From: Clostridiales bacterium
GTDB lineage: Bacteria; Bacillota; Clostridia; Christensenellales; Aristaeellaceae
Assembly (NCBI GenBank): GCA_017569285.1
Contig: CP069419.1
Span: 2,418,001 to 2,482,000 of the forward strand
DNA: 64,000 nt
Reading direction: 5' to 3'
Every line of letters begins with the position of its first letter. Within the stretch, counting starts at the first letter, position 1. Below, one piece after another: positions 31,864 to 41,969 of the stretch. A model generated the notes under the pieces. It was given only the letters and a program-made list of their open reading frames with translations. It searched no databases and was not told the DNA's origin. The position numbers were made by a program, and so were the translations under genes.

Positions 31864-32275
31864 TCTGACGAAAGAGCAACGGCGAAAAAACATGCAGCAT
31901 ATTCGCTCAAAAGATACATCCATTGAGGTTAAACTGCGCCAAGCATTGTGGGCAGAAGGGATCAGATATCGAAAAAACTACAAAGAACTGCCTGGGAAGC
32001 CAGATATCGTCATCTCAAAACATAAAGTAGTTGTTTTTTGCGATTCATCTTTTTGGCATGGAAGAGATTTTGAAAAGAAAAAGCCTGTTGATACCAATCA
32101 TGAATATTGGGACAAGAAAATCAGAAGAAATATGGAACGAGATAAAGAAGTAAACAAACAACTAGAATCTATAGGGTGGACAGTGCTGCGATTTTGGGAT
32201 GTTGAAATAAACAAACAAATAGAGGAATGTGTGTATAAAGTTAAAAAAGCAATATGTGAAGGAGAATGCCTATGA
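31856..32275 (+). CDS. vsr: Very short patch repair endonuclease Vsr
   Basis: 139 residues. KNMQHIRSKDTSIEVKLRQALWAEGIRYRKN, LPGKPDIVISKHKVVVFCDSSFWHGRDFEKKK and GWTVLRFWDVEI are the standard Vsr blocks, including the metal-binding Asp and the FWHG motif. Vsr nicks T-G mismatches caused by deamination of 5-methylcytosine, so it accompanies C5 methyltransferases as here. Starts inside the nuclease gene and ends in an ATGA overlap with the next gene. Confidence 0.92.
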   Translation: MDDLTKEQRRKNMQHIRSKDTSIEVKLRQALWAEGIRYRKNYKELPGKPDIVISKHKVVVFCDSSFWHGRDFEKKKPVDTNHEYWDKKIRRNMERDKEVNKQLESIGWTVLRFWDVEINKQIEECVYKVKKAICEGECL

Positions 32276-34263
32276 GCAGTCATACCTTCAGTACCCAGCA
32301 GGGGAAAGCATACTATTATAATTCCATTCCAAGTTTCATCCAAGAAGATTCAAATTCAATAATAGGCGAATTAGTTAAGCATTCATTCGATGTCAATAAA
32401 GAGCAAACAGATGCTTGGGAAAAACAGGTCCATGAATTGCAGACACGCCTAGATAAATGTGGTGTTAAGGGCGATATAATTTTTGAATATGACATCATTC
32501 GTCTTGGAAAACGAATTGATGTTGTTTTGCTTATTCGCCATATGGTGTTTTCTCTTGAGTTTAAGAATGGGAAGAAAGGATTTGTGGCACAAGATGCGCA
32601 GCAAGCTGAAGACTATGCGCTGGATATAAAGAATTTTCATAAGGAATCAGAAGATCTTTATGTGTGCCCGATTTTGATTGCTACAGACGCTGAACCATAT
32701 AATAAAATGCAGACGTTAGATGCATATTCCGACAAACAAATTCATCTGCAGCGTGAGAATTTAGAAACCCTAATTCCCAAAGTCCTTCAACTCACAGATA
32801 TTTATGGTGATGACGAAAAGATCGATTTCGATAGATGGTTTAATTCTCCGTATCATCCCACTCCCACTATTATCGCTGCGGCAGTTGAAGCATATTCTAC
32901 ACATAATCTGAGTGCTATCGCAAAATCTGAAGCAGGTCAAGCAGAAATTGAATTTTGCGAGCAGAAGATTAACGAAGTTATTTCATACGCCCAGAAAGAA
33001 AAAAAGAAATGTGTTTGTTTTGTTACCGGCGTTCCAGGCGCAGGAAAAACGCTTGTGGGTCTAGACGTCGTTGCTAAAAACCTAGACAAAGGTGACGATA
33101 ACCTCAGCGTATATATTTCTGGAAATGGGCCGCTGGTTGATGTGCTGCAAGAAGCATTAGTTCGCAGTGCAAAACAAATGAAAACATATAACCGCCAAAC
33201 AACGGCTGCTGTTAAAACACTTATTCAAAGCAGTTTTGCTTTTAAACGAGATAACGCTGCCCACAATAAACCAACAGCGGAGAAAATATTAATCTTTGAT
33301 GAGGCACAGCGTGTTTGGAATAAGGAAAAGATGACCCAGAAGCATAAGAACGATCCGGTCTTATCCGTCAGCGAGCCACATCTTTTATACAGCATCATGA
33401 ACCGTCATAAGGATTGGGCAGTAATGATTTGCTTAGTCGGATTGGGCCAGGATATATATGATGGTGAAGTTGGTGTAAACGAATGGTTCCGGTGTGGGAT
33501 CATAGACTTTCCAGAATGGGAGCTTTTCTATTCTCCCAAACTATTCTCTCAAACTGAAGATAAAAGTATTGATAGAGAACTGATTGAAAGATGTAGCCGA
33601 TGCCATGCATTAAATGGGTTGCATTTGAATACAGAGATTCGGTCCTTCAGAGCAAGCAAACGGAGTCAATTTGTCGACTCCTTGTTGGATGGAAAAGCAG
33701 AAGAAGCTTGTAAGACTTATGAATTAATCAAAGATAAATATCCGCTTTACATAACACGTGATTACAATAAAGCAAAGGAATGGATAAAGAAGCAGGTGCG
33801 TGGATCACAACGCTGTGGTGTTTTGGCTTGCAGCAGTGCTCAAAGACTAAAACCTGAAGGGATTTATGTCTCGAAAGATATTGATGTAAAGAACTGGTTC
33901 CTTGCTCCGACTGATGATCTACGCTCCTCAAATATGCTGGAAATAGTGGCCAGTGAATTCAAAGTACAAGGACTTGAAATCGACTGGGCAATTGTATGCT
34001 GGGATGCCGATTTGAGAAGAACAGCAGCAGGAAAGGATTGGGATTATTATTCTTTTAGCGGAACGAAATGGAAACATCGGAATCAGCCTATTCAGCAACG
34101 ATATCTGCTGAATTCCTATCGCGTACTATTGACACGAGCCCGGCAGGGGATGGTAATCTTTGTGCCGAATGGCGTTGATAGCGAAGCTGACTCTACAAGA
34201 GAAAGAAAATATTATGATGGAATATATCAATACTTGAAAAGCTGCGGAATTGAGGACCTGTAA
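32272..34263 (+). CDS. DUF2075 ATPase/helicase-nuclease
   Basis: 663 residues from ATG 32272, seven bases after AAGGAG and overlapping the vsr stop. N-terminal 230 residues look like a PD-(D/E)xK-type module (LGKRIDVVLLIRHMVFSLEFKNGKKGF). A DUF2075 (Schlafen-group-3-like) P-loop ATPase follows: VCFVTGVPGAGKTLVGLDVV (Walker A, about 255), EKILIFDEAQRVWNKEK (Walker B), and a C-terminal LTRARQGMVIFVP superfamily-1 helicase-like motif. Such proteins occur with restriction systems and act as additional nucleic-acid-processing factors. Last clearly RM-linked gene. Confidence 0.8.
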   Translation: MSSHTFSTQQGKAYYYNSIPSFIQEDSNSIIGELVKHSFDVNKEQTDAWEKQVHELQTRLDKCGVKGDIIFEYDIIRLGKRIDVVLLIRHMVFSLEFKNGKKGFVAQDAQQAEDYALDIKNFHKESEDLYVCPILIATDAEPYNKMQTLDAYSDKQIHLQRENLETLIPKVLQLTDIYGDDEKIDFDRWFNSPYHPTPTIIAAAVEAYSTHNLSAIAKSEAGQAEIEFCEQKINEVISYAQKEKKKCVCFVTGVPGAGKTLVGLDVVAKNLDKGDDNLSVYISGNGPLVDVLQEALVRSAKQMKTYNRQTTAAVKTLIQSSFAFKRDNAAHNKPTAEKILIFDEAQRVWNKEKMTQKHKNDPVLSVSEPHLLYSIMNRHKDWAVMICLVGLGQDIYDGEVGVNEWFRCGIIDFPEWELFYSPKLFSQTEDKSIDRELIERCSRCHALNGLHLNTEIRSFRASKRSQFVDSLLDGKAEEACKTYELIKDKYPLYITRDYNKAKEWIKKQVRGSQRCGVLACSSAQRLKPEGIYVSKDIDVKNWFLAPTDDLRSSNMLEIVASEFKVQGLEIDWAIVCWDADLRRTAAGKDWDYYSFSGTKWKHRNQPIQQRYLLNSYRVLLTRARQGMVIFVPNGVDSEADSTRERKYYDGIYQYLKSCGIEDL

Positions 34264-34264
34264 T

Positions 34265-34810
34265 ATGCTGAATGCTGAAAAACTTTTGGAAGATCAAGTG
34301 GCTAGAAGCCTGGGCTTAGATAAATATGCAGGCATAATTGAGAAGATGTGGACAGTTAATGTATCTTCAGATGTGAGCTTCCAAAGAGCATTTAATGCAT
34401 TTTATCGCATTCGCAGGAATGAGAAATGGCGGAGGAAGTATTATTGTTTATTTGAAGAAGCGAAAGAAGAGGGATATACATTTGCGGATATAATCAGGAC
34501 ACTCTATGCGGAAACGGGAAATGTAGAGGCATCCTTTTCATCAAAAATGATCGCATCTATAGATCCAAACAAACCAATTTGGGATCAATATGTACTGCAG
34601 AATCTGGGATTTGAACTAAAGGGAAAAACAGTCGAAGAAAGACTGGAAAATGCGGTTATAATCTATAGGCAGATTGAACAATGGTATTCAGATTATCTAC
34701 TGACAGAAGAAGCAAGTCATAACATAGCGACGTTCGATAAGTGCCTTCCTTCCTATACCTGGTTAACAGAAGTGAAAAAAATAGATTATTTACTTTGGAG
34801 TAAGCGGTAA
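34265..34810 (+). CDS. Hypothetical protein after DUF2075 gene
   Basis: 181 residues from ATG 34265, one base after the DUF2075 stop. All-helical, charged, with FQRAFNAFYRIRRNEKWRRKYYCLFEEAKEEGYTFADIIRTLYAETGNVEASFSSKMIASIDPNKPIWDQYVLQNLG. The last part suggests a conserved helix bundle known in hypothetical proteins attached to restriction loci, but I recognise no domain. Co-transcribed with both neighbours; joins the RM block to the next cassette. Confidence 0.65.
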   Translation: MLNAEKLLEDQVARSLGLDKYAGIIEKMWTVNVSSDVSFQRAFNAFYRIRRNEKWRRKYYCLFEEAKEEGYTFADIIRTLYAETGNVEASFSSKMIASIDPNKPIWDQYVLQNLGFELKGKTVEERLENAVIIYRQIEQWYSDYLLTEEASHNIATFDKCLPSYTWLTEVKKIDYLLWSKR

Positions 34811-34826
34811 AGAAAGGCGTTTAATA

Positions 34827-36023
34827 GTGAATAGCCAAATGCGAATCGGGTTTATTGATTATTCGCGGGAAGAACGGAATCGAATCCTGTCTACCCTGAG
34901 GATGCTTGAGGAGAGGACTGCCCTGGATGAACTGGGTATCGGTATCATCCGGGATGGATATGCAGATAAGCTTTTTCCGGGTATATCTACATTGCAAACC
35001 CGGGCAAAGTATTTTGTACTGATCCCTTATATTTTCCAAACTGCAAAAGAGCGGGCTGAAAATGGAAGACTGCAGAATGCCAAGGCTATGCTGCAGTGGA
35101 TCAATGCCCGGGAAGATTTACTGGTAGAGACACTAAAGCGAAACAGCCCCGGCCAGGACGGAATTATTGGGATTAATGCTTTACAACAGAAGCGATCAGT
35201 GAAGATTAAGCCAAGCACAATCTACTGGAATGGTTTGCGTACGCTGGGAATCCTGCGCAGGAACGACATCTCCATCTATGATGCCTGTAAATTGATTTGT
35301 GCATCTGCTGCCCAGAGGAAAGAAACAGAAATCCATTCGGATGATGAGAACTATGATGATGTTTCTGCTGGCAGGCAAGTCAATATGGTTTTCCTGCCAA
35401 TTCAAGAAGATTATGATTACTTCAAAAATAGCGGAATTGATTTGACAGTGAATGAAGCTGAATTCCTGCGGGACTGTATTTTGCGTACACCGGTGACAGC
35501 CAGGAGTTTATTGGGATTCTTTATCCGGGAAGGAAAGCTGTGCGACAGTTTTGATTCTGTTCCGGTTGACCTACTGCCGGAAGGAATACGTAAGGATTAT
35601 CTGCTTGCTAAGGCTTTTTCTGGATTTATATACGGTGCACATCTCCGATATAATATAATCTACTCAAACGGAACAGATATACGCATGGCGGGGGAATTCG
35701 AAGAATGGAAGGATGAATTCCTCGCTTCTTCGTTTGACCTTGAAGCGGTATTAGGGAACGTTCCTTGCCCGGCAAGCCTCAAAGGATTCTGCAGGGAATT
35801 CCTTGATACTGTATTGCGGAACGATCTGCAAGCGATGGATGATCTGATTATTGCCCGGGAGAAGAGCATCAAAACAACACGGTCCAAACTGTGTAAGCCG
35901 GAAGAGTATCAGTATGATCCCCGCTATCCGGTCCATCATTACAAGCTGGACTATCGGTTCAACCGCGGAAGAATCATTTTGCAGGACATCCTGAACGGAC
36001 TGGGGGGCGAGGAGCATGTTTGA
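34827..36023 (+). CDS. DUF6361 family protein
   Basis: 398 residues from GTG 34827 (AAAGG ten bases upstream). The opening MRIGFIDYSREERNRILSTLRMLEERTALDELGIGIIRDGYADKLFPGISTLQTRAKYF is the DUF6361 signature. The rest is helical with no catalytic motif visible. DUF6361 proteins travel with PLD-family and helicase genes in bacterial islands, as here, and probably form the core or adaptor of a defence complex; role unproven. Overlaps the PLD gene by eight bases. GC content is higher than that of the RM genes just before it. Confidence 0.75.
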   Translation: MNSQMRIGFIDYSREERNRILSTLRMLEERTALDELGIGIIRDGYADKLFPGISTLQTRAKYFVLIPYIFQTAKERAENGRLQNAKAMLQWINAREDLLVETLKRNSPGQDGIIGINALQQKRSVKIKPSTIYWNGLRTLGILRRNDISIYDACKLICASAAQRKETEIHSDDENYDDVSAGRQVNMVFLPIQEDYDYFKNSGIDLTVNEAEFLRDCILRTPVTARSLLGFFIREGKLCDSFDSVPVDLLPEGIRKDYLLAKAFSGFIYGAHLRYNIIYSNGTDIRMAGEFEEWKDEFLASSFDLEAVLGNVPCPASLKGFCREFLDTVLRNDLQAMDDLIIAREKSIKTTRSKLCKPEEYQYDPRYPVHHYKLDYRFNRGRIILQDILNGLGGEEHV

Positions 36024-37731
36024 TCTTGCGAATAATCGCCACAGCTACAGTGAGCTGCTCCGGCCGGATGCTGGCTACACGCTGGACTTTGCCATGGGAA
36101 CTACTTACTCGCTGGACCTGGAAGCACTGCTGGGTGTTCCGGTTTCACTTGGGTTGCTGGACCAGGATGATTCTGGGTGTATGCGCAGCCCGCTGTATAT
36201 ACTGGAGGCAGTGAGGAGAAGCGCCGAACGGATCGCCCTGTTCTGCAATGCCGGATGTATCCAGCTTCCGAGAAGGATCGAGCCTGTATATTCGTTGCTG
36301 GAAAACAGTGTATTCCAGGTAAAATTGATTAATCGCGGCAATTTCCATCCCAAAGTATGGGTGTTGAAATACAGCCAGGAAGGCAGTGCCCCCTATATCA
36401 AAGTGCTTGTGATGAGCCGCAACCTGACTTTTGACAGCAGTATTGATATCGCTGTGGCGATGCAGGGAACTATTGGAAAAGAAGTGAATGAGAAGCATAA
36501 ACCCCTGTCTGATTTCCTGTGTTTCCTGGCTGACTACGCCGGCAAGAAAAAACAGGAGATCTTATCATTGACGGAGGATGTGCTGAAAGTAACATCTTTT
36601 GAAGTATGCCATCCTTTTGAAGATGGCGGATATGATTTCTTTCCCATTGGGATTCCCGGGCACAGCGGAAAAGATGTGCCTCTCCTTGGCTCCAAGTACA
36701 ACTTATTCTGTGTTTCTCCTTTCCTGAGTGATGAGACAATCCGGACAATGACACAGTTTAAGGGGAAACGCTGCCTGGTCACACGAAAGGCATCTGTTAC
36801 TCCGGCTATCTGGGAGGCATTCCAGCCTGATGTGTATGTCACAAAGGATGTGCTCAATGATAACGAATACGGAGTAAAGCAGGATATTCATGCGAAGATC
36901 TATTATGTGACAACCCGGCAGGCGAATTACCTCTACCTGGGTTCTGCTAACGCTTCCGTAAATGCGTTCAACAGGAATGTGGAATTCCTCCTCCGCCTGC
37001 GTTATAAGCTGAATTACATGGGGTATAAGACCTTCTTCTCTGATTTTATTCCCGCGGAGAACTGTCCGTTTGAACCGCTGAAGGGATTGCCCAAGGATAT
37101 AGAGGCTGAAGATCCGGAACAAAAAGAGGTTGAAGATGCGCTGCGGGAAGCGGTCTATGCTGTAAAGCGCGCCGCTGTTACGCGGGAAGAAAACACCTTT
37201 GGTATTCGGGTAGAAGCAAGGCCGATGAAAACAAAACAGCAGGTGACAATTGCGCCGTTGCAAACTCCTGGTATGAAGAAACCTATGACTGGGGAGATCG
37301 AGTTTACGGGGCTCCTGTTGAAACATTTAAGCGAGTTCTATGTTTTATCCGCCGGAGAAAAGAACCTGGTTGTGAAAATCCGGACAAGCGGGATCCCGAA
37401 AGAACGGGATCAGGCAATCTACAGGAGTATTATCGACACGAACCGCAAGTTTATGAATTACCTGTCATTCGCGTTAACTGATGAGCTTCCGGAAGAAACG
37501 GGAGAAACGGAAAACCCGGGGATGGGCTTGTTGAGGACTGGAGAAATAACAGCAAAGGCAAAGAGCGGATTTGCGGTGTATGAACAGATGCTTCGGGTAC
37601 TGCACCGGAATCCTGCAAAACTCAAAGGAATTGCGGATATGATCCGCCGGCTGGATCCGGATGTCATAGGGGAAGAATTCCTGAAAATGTTCCAAATGTT
37701 TGAAGAGACAGCAAAGAAGGTGCGCAGATGA
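36016..37731 (+). CDS. Phospholipase D-like nuclease
   Basis: 571 residues. Two half-HKD elements: FHPKVWVLKY with VLVMSRNLTFDSSIDIAVAMQG (about 110-160) and IHAKIYYVTTRQANYLYLGSANASVNAFNRNVEF (about 290-330). PLD-family nucleases in such islands cut DNA or RNA using paired HxK histidines (family knowledge). The C-terminal 200 residues are unassigned. Translationally linked on both sides: eight-base overlap upstream, ATGA overlap with the helicase downstream. Confidence 0.8.
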   Translation: MFDLANNRHSYSELLRPDAGYTLDFAMGTTYSLDLEALLGVPVSLGLLDQDDSGCMRSPLYILEAVRRSAERIALFCNAGCIQLPRRIEPVYSLLENSVFQVKLINRGNFHPKVWVLKYSQEGSAPYIKVLVMSRNLTFDSSIDIAVAMQGTIGKEVNEKHKPLSDFLCFLADYAGKKKQEILSLTEDVLKVTSFEVCHPFEDGGYDFFPIGIPGHSGKDVPLLGSKYNLFCVSPFLSDETIRTMTQFKGKRCLVTRKASVTPAIWEAFQPDVYVTKDVLNDNEYGVKQDIHAKIYYVTTRQANYLYLGSANASVNAFNRNVEFLLRLRYKLNYMGYKTFFSDFIPAENCPFEPLKGLPKDIEAEDPEQKEVEDALREAVYAVKRAAVTREENTFGIRVEARPMKTKQQVTIAPLQTPGMKKPMTGEIEFTGLLLKHLSEFYVLSAGEKNLVVKIRTSGIPKERDQAIYRSIIDTNRKFMNYLSFALTDELPEETGETENPGMGLLRTGEITAKAKSGFAVYEQMLRVLHRNPAKLKGIADMIRRLDPDVIGEEFLKMFQMFEETAKKVRR

Positions 37732-40700
37732 TTGTTGATTTCCAACAGAAAACAGCGGACCGGATTTTTGAGGTCTTTCATAATGGTCAGCGCCGTGTGC
37801 TGCTTGCGGATGAGGTCGGGCTTGGCAAGACAATTGTCGCTAAAGAAGTGATCAAGCGGGTCAGTAAATGGCATAAAGAAGAGCTACATGACGATCACTT
37901 TAAAGTGGTTTATATCTGTTCAAACCTCAGCATTGCCGGCCAAAATGCCAGGAAGCTGGGAATCCAGGACCAGGTGGATATTTCTGAAAGCCGCCTGTCC
38001 ATGCAGCACTTGAAGATTTATGAGAATGCCGCGAAAGGCCACGCCTATGAACAATTGATCCCCCTCACGCCGGCCACATCTTTTTCGATGACTGTCGGCG
38101 GGGGCAGCCAGGCCGAAAGGGCATTGATCTATGCCCTTATTCGCAGGCAGGAAGCATTTGCTGGTTACAAGAAAAAACTCAAGCGCTTTATGGCCTATGA
38201 TGCAAGTGCGCATTGGGATGAGGTAGTTGATAAATATGAATCACGAGTTCGGGCATGCGGAAAGAACGGAAGCAATTACCTGCGGGAAATGAAAGATGCC
38301 CTGGCAGGGAAACTGGCAAACAAGCAGGAACTGGTTGACGCGATTAAGGATAACTGCGATTCAAAAGATCCGGAGCGCAGGAAGAAAAGCATGAGGTTGA
38401 TTAACCAACTGCGCAGGATTTTTGCGGAAATCAGTTTACAAAAACTGGATCCGGATTTGGTGATCATGGATGAATTCCAACGCTTCCGGGACCTGATTAA
38501 AACGGACGAAAATACAGAAGAAGGCATGCTTAGCCGCCAGTTCCTGCATAACACGAAAACCAAAGTGTTATTACTGTCCGCTACGCCGTATAAGCCTTAT
38601 TCTACGTTGGAAGAAATTGCTGAGGACAGGGAACAGTCAGACCACTACCATGAGTTTATCCAGGTAATGGATTTCCTTTTCCATGGGGAGAAGGAACGGA
38701 AAACGTTCCACACTGTTTGGCAGGATTACTCTTCATCCCTGTGCCAGGTGAACAGTGATAACCTGGCGTTGCTGATCGCTGCCAAAGGCAAGGCGGAGGA
38801 TATCCTTTACCTCGGAATCTGCAGGACTGAACGTTTTAATACAGGCATTATTGATGACAAAGGCGTAAAGGAAGTCGAACTGACACCGGGGGACCTGTTC
38901 TCATATGATGCCATGCAATCCCTGCTGGACGCTATTGCGGAAGAAGATCCTAAAGCACTGCGGTGGCGGAATGTCCCGGTTGATTACATTAAGTCATCAC
39001 CGTACCTGCTTTCCTTTATGGAATATTACCAGCTAAAGGAACAGATTTCCGCGTTCTGTTTGAACCATCCGGAATTTCTGGTTAGTAAAGCAGCCCCATT
39101 GAAATATCTTCTCCTGAAAAAAAGCCAAATCCATGACTATAAAAGGATTCCTTCCAACAACGCCAGGCTGGAAATGCTGAGGAAAGTCCTATTCCCTGTG
39201 GAAGAGAATGGCCCAGAGTTGCTGCTCTGGATTCCCGCATCCCATCCTTATTACCGCACGAACAGCGTTTTCGAAAAGAACAGTGATTTCTCGAAGGTGC
39301 TGGTTTTCTCATCCTGGGAAATGGTCCCTAGGATGGTCTCGGTCATGGTATCTTACGATGCCGAACAGCGTACAATCGGGAAACTGTACAACAAGGCATC
39401 AGAACACCGGGGCAGGGGATATTTTGCTACGGAAGAAGAAAAGCGCTTCGGCGCCAGCCGTTTGAAAAATGATTCAGAAAAAATCATCTGCCAGGTTTCA
39501 GGTCTGCTGGCGGATCTTTACCATCCGGACGAAAAACTGGGATGGAGTTTGCGGGAACTGCGGAAAGACATCCAGGCAAAACTGGTTCCAATACTGGATG
39601 AAATGAAGCAGCACTACGGAATCAAAGAACAGGCAAATGCCGGCGTGTCGGATTTATTGGAATGCATTCGGGCGCTGGACGGCGATCCATCCGCGCACCC
39701 GGCAAGCATACCGGCCAACGCGGTAAAGACATTGGCGGACATGGCAATCGGTTCCCCGGCGATATGCGCGTACCGTATGTTGTTGAGGGGAATGCAGGAT
39801 AAACCAAAGGCGGCAGGATTGGCATCCGGGATAGCAAAAGAAGTATTTGTCAGTATGTTTAACAAACCGGAAGCATCCGGCATACTGGACCTCCTTTACA
39901 GCAAGTGCAGTGAGCGGGGGTATTACCGTTATGTCTTCCAATACTGCGCTGAAGGAAACCTGCAAGCGGTTCTGGATGAATACGCGCATGTCCTGGACGC
40001 TGAAGGGGAAAAACTGAAAGAAGCGATTGTTACTAGCACCGTTGATACGGTTACCCTTTCCATTGATATGCAGGAGAATTTCCCGATAAAGAAGAAAAAA
40101 GAAAAGAACAAGATGAGATGCCATTTCGGTGTGGCGTATTATAACGCAAAAGCAGATGACAAAGCAGTAGTCAGGGTAGACCGTATCCGTAAATCGTTTA
40201 ATTCCCCGTTCCGGCCTTTTGTGCTTTCCACAACTTCCATCGGGCAGGAAGGACTTGACTTCCATTGCTATTGCAGGAAGGTGATGCATTGGAACTTGCC
40301 ATCCAATCCGATTGATCTGGAACAAAGGGAAGGGCGCATCAACCGCTTTAAGTGCCTGGCTGTGCGGCAAAATATCGCAAGAAAGTACTGCGATGAGTTT
40401 GCTTGGAATGATATGTTTGAACATGCGACGAAAGACCTGAAAGGCGATAATCCGGACCTTGTGCCGTATTGGTGCCTGCCGGACCCGAAATTGAATGCGG
40501 TAAAGATCGAACGAATTGTTCCCATGTATCCGTTCAGCCAAGATCCAATTCGTTACGACCGGATAATCAAGATCCTGTCACTATATCGGCTAACCCTTGG
40601 ACAGCCCAGGCAGGAGGAACTGATCTCAATATTGGATAAGACGATTACAGAAGACCAAAGCCATGAATTGTTTATGAATTTGAGCCCGTATTATCATTAG
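37728..40700 (+). CDS. SNF2-like superfamily 2 helicase
   Basis: 990 residues. VLLADEVGLGKTIVAKEVIKR (Walker A, about 25-45), VIMDEFQRFRDLI (DExx box, about 245), VLLLSATPYKPY (motif III), then a large insertion with helical content, and C-terminal LSTTSIGQEGLDFHCYCRKVMHWNLPSNPIDLEQREGRINRF (motifs V-VI, about 830-870). Presumably a DNA translocase working with the PLD nuclease upstream and the HNH nuclease downstream. Very large inter-motif region may recognise foreign DNA features. Confidence 0.85.
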   Translation: MIVDFQQKTADRIFEVFHNGQRRVLLADEVGLGKTIVAKEVIKRVSKWHKEELHDDHFKVVYICSNLSIAGQNARKLGIQDQVDISESRLSMQHLKIYENAAKGHAYEQLIPLTPATSFSMTVGGGSQAERALIYALIRRQEAFAGYKKKLKRFMAYDASAHWDEVVDKYESRVRACGKNGSNYLREMKDALAGKLANKQELVDAIKDNCDSKDPERRKKSMRLINQLRRIFAEISLQKLDPDLVIMDEFQRFRDLIKTDENTEEGMLSRQFLHNTKTKVLLLSATPYKPYSTLEEIAEDREQSDHYHEFIQVMDFLFHGEKERKTFHTVWQDYSSSLCQVNSDNLALLIAAKGKAEDILYLGICRTERFNTGIIDDKGVKEVELTPGDLFSYDAMQSLLDAIAEEDPKALRWRNVPVDYIKSSPYLLSFMEYYQLKEQISAFCLNHPEFLVSKAAPLKYLLLKKSQIHDYKRIPSNNARLEMLRKVLFPVEENGPELLLWIPASHPYYRTNSVFEKNSDFSKVLVFSSWEMVPRMVSVMVSYDAEQRTIGKLYNKASEHRGRGYFATEEEKRFGASRLKNDSEKIICQVSGLLADLYHPDEKLGWSLRELRKDIQAKLVPILDEMKQHYGIKEQANAGVSDLLECIRALDGDPSAHPASIPANAVKTLADMAIGSPAICAYRMLLRGMQDKPKAAGLASGIAKEVFVSMFNKPEASGILDLLYSKCSERGYYRYVFQYCAEGNLQAVLDEYAHVLDAEGEKLKEAIVTSTVDTVTLSIDMQENFPIKKKKEKNKMRCHFGVAYYNAKADDKAVVRVDRIRKSFNSPFRPFVLSTTSIGQEGLDFHCYCRKVMHWNLPSNPIDLEQREGRINRFKCLAVRQNIARKYCDEFAWNDMFEHATKDLKGDNPDLVPYWCLPDPKLNAVKIERIVPMYPFSQDPIRYDRIIKILSLYRLTLGQPRQEELISILDKTITEDQSHELFMNLSPYYH

Positions 40701-40749
40701 GGTGAGAATAGAGATAAAGAGTAATAATTCCGGTGGAAAGGGAATCACT

Positions 40750-41916
40750 ATGCCAGAGTACTACAGCCCTGCAGGACTAGAGATTGATGCGACTTACTAC
40801 AATAAGCTGGATATCCGGAGCTTCATGCTGATGCTCAAGGATCCGTCCTATTGCTATAAGTTCTATTGGTTGGAAGCAATCGTCAATCTGATTTCCTCCG
40901 GTGTTACAGAAACCACTTTCAATGATATCATTGATGAGATGATCTGCAATGCCTGGTATTCTGTGCGGGAATTCCATATCCACCTGAGCGGACTTGGTCA
41001 GAACGGTGAAGTCCGGGACGGGCTGGAGCGGGCAGTCCTGGTACTATCTTCCCTGAGCAATCTGAATGCCAATGCTTCAAAAGTGGAAATCAAAAATGCG
41101 ATCCGGGAATACGATGATGCGCTGAAACATGCAAAAGAGCAATTGACCAATATGGTGCCATACCGGGCTATGGCCGGTTTCTTTGCGAATGCCGGTATTA
41201 TTGTTCCATGGGATTCTGTGATTCGGATGAAGGAGACAATCTCTTCATTCAATGAACAAGTGACAGCATTGCCTTATACGCTGGGCGATGGCAGCAAACT
41301 AAGCAAGGAAGTCAAATTCCATCCGGATTGGGTCAAGATGATCCAGGACTATACAGTCTCTATCCTTGGATGGATTCAGAATGAAAAGGTAAAATGGCTG
41401 CAGAACAATAACCCGGAGGTTCCGGGACTGGTATATAAACTGCTTCCCATGGACGAAAAGATGCGGAAACTGGGTAAAGTCCGTAACTTGTGGGAAGGAA
41501 TCATGTCTGTTCAAAGCATATCGGATGTATTTACCGGAGAAGTGATCCAACCAGGTAAATATGATATCGATCACTTCATCCCCTGGTCCTTCGTTATGAA
41601 TGATGAACTGTGGAATTTGATGCCCATGGATTCCTCACTGAATTCATCCAAGAGCAACCGGCTTCCGCAGTGGGATCCATTTTTCCAGAGGTTTTCAGAT
41701 AACCAATATACGCTTTACCAGCTGATCCATGAAATGTCGGGAATCCATAAACTGTATGAACAATGCTGGCGGGACAACCTGCATTCCATCTGGGCTGGAC
41801 AGGAACTATATATCCCGGGCAATTCTAAAGAGACATTCCGGGGAATTCTGGACAGGAATATGCGGCCGGTATATGACTCCGCCATGAGGCAAGGGTATGA
41901 GGTATGGAAGATTTAA
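40750..41916 (+). CDS. HNH endonuclease domain protein
   Basis: 388 residues from ATG 40750 (GGAAAGGGAATCACT). The N-terminal 260 residues are helical. About residues 275-320 carry an HNH motif: GKYDIDHFIPWSFVMNDELWNLMPMDSSLNSSKSNRLP, with the DH, N-L and N(S)xxK-S-N pattern of Cas9-like or McrA-like HNH nucleases. Final gene of the DUF6361-PLD-helicase cassette, 49 bases after the helicase. Would cut DNA. Unlike most such proteins no zinc cysteines are present. Confidence 0.82.
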   Translation: MPEYYSPAGLEIDATYYNKLDIRSFMLMLKDPSYCYKFYWLEAIVNLISSGVTETTFNDIIDEMICNAWYSVREFHIHLSGLGQNGEVRDGLERAVLVLSSLSNLNANASKVEIKNAIREYDDALKHAKEQLTNMVPYRAMAGFFANAGIIVPWDSVIRMKETISSFNEQVTALPYTLGDGSKLSKEVKFHPDWVKMIQDYTVSILGWIQNEKVKWLQNNNPEVPGLVYKLLPMDEKMRKLGKVRNLWEGIMSVQSISDVFTGEVIQPGKYDIDHFIPWSFVMNDELWNLMPMDSSLNSSKSNRLPQWDPFFQRFSDNQYTLYQLIHEMSGIHKLYEQCWRDNLHSIWAGQELYIPGNSKETFRGILDRNMRPVYDSAMRQGYEVWKI

Positions 41917-41969
41917 GCCTGTTTGAATAGAGTGCAAATAAACAATAGGGTTGGGAGATATATAGAACT

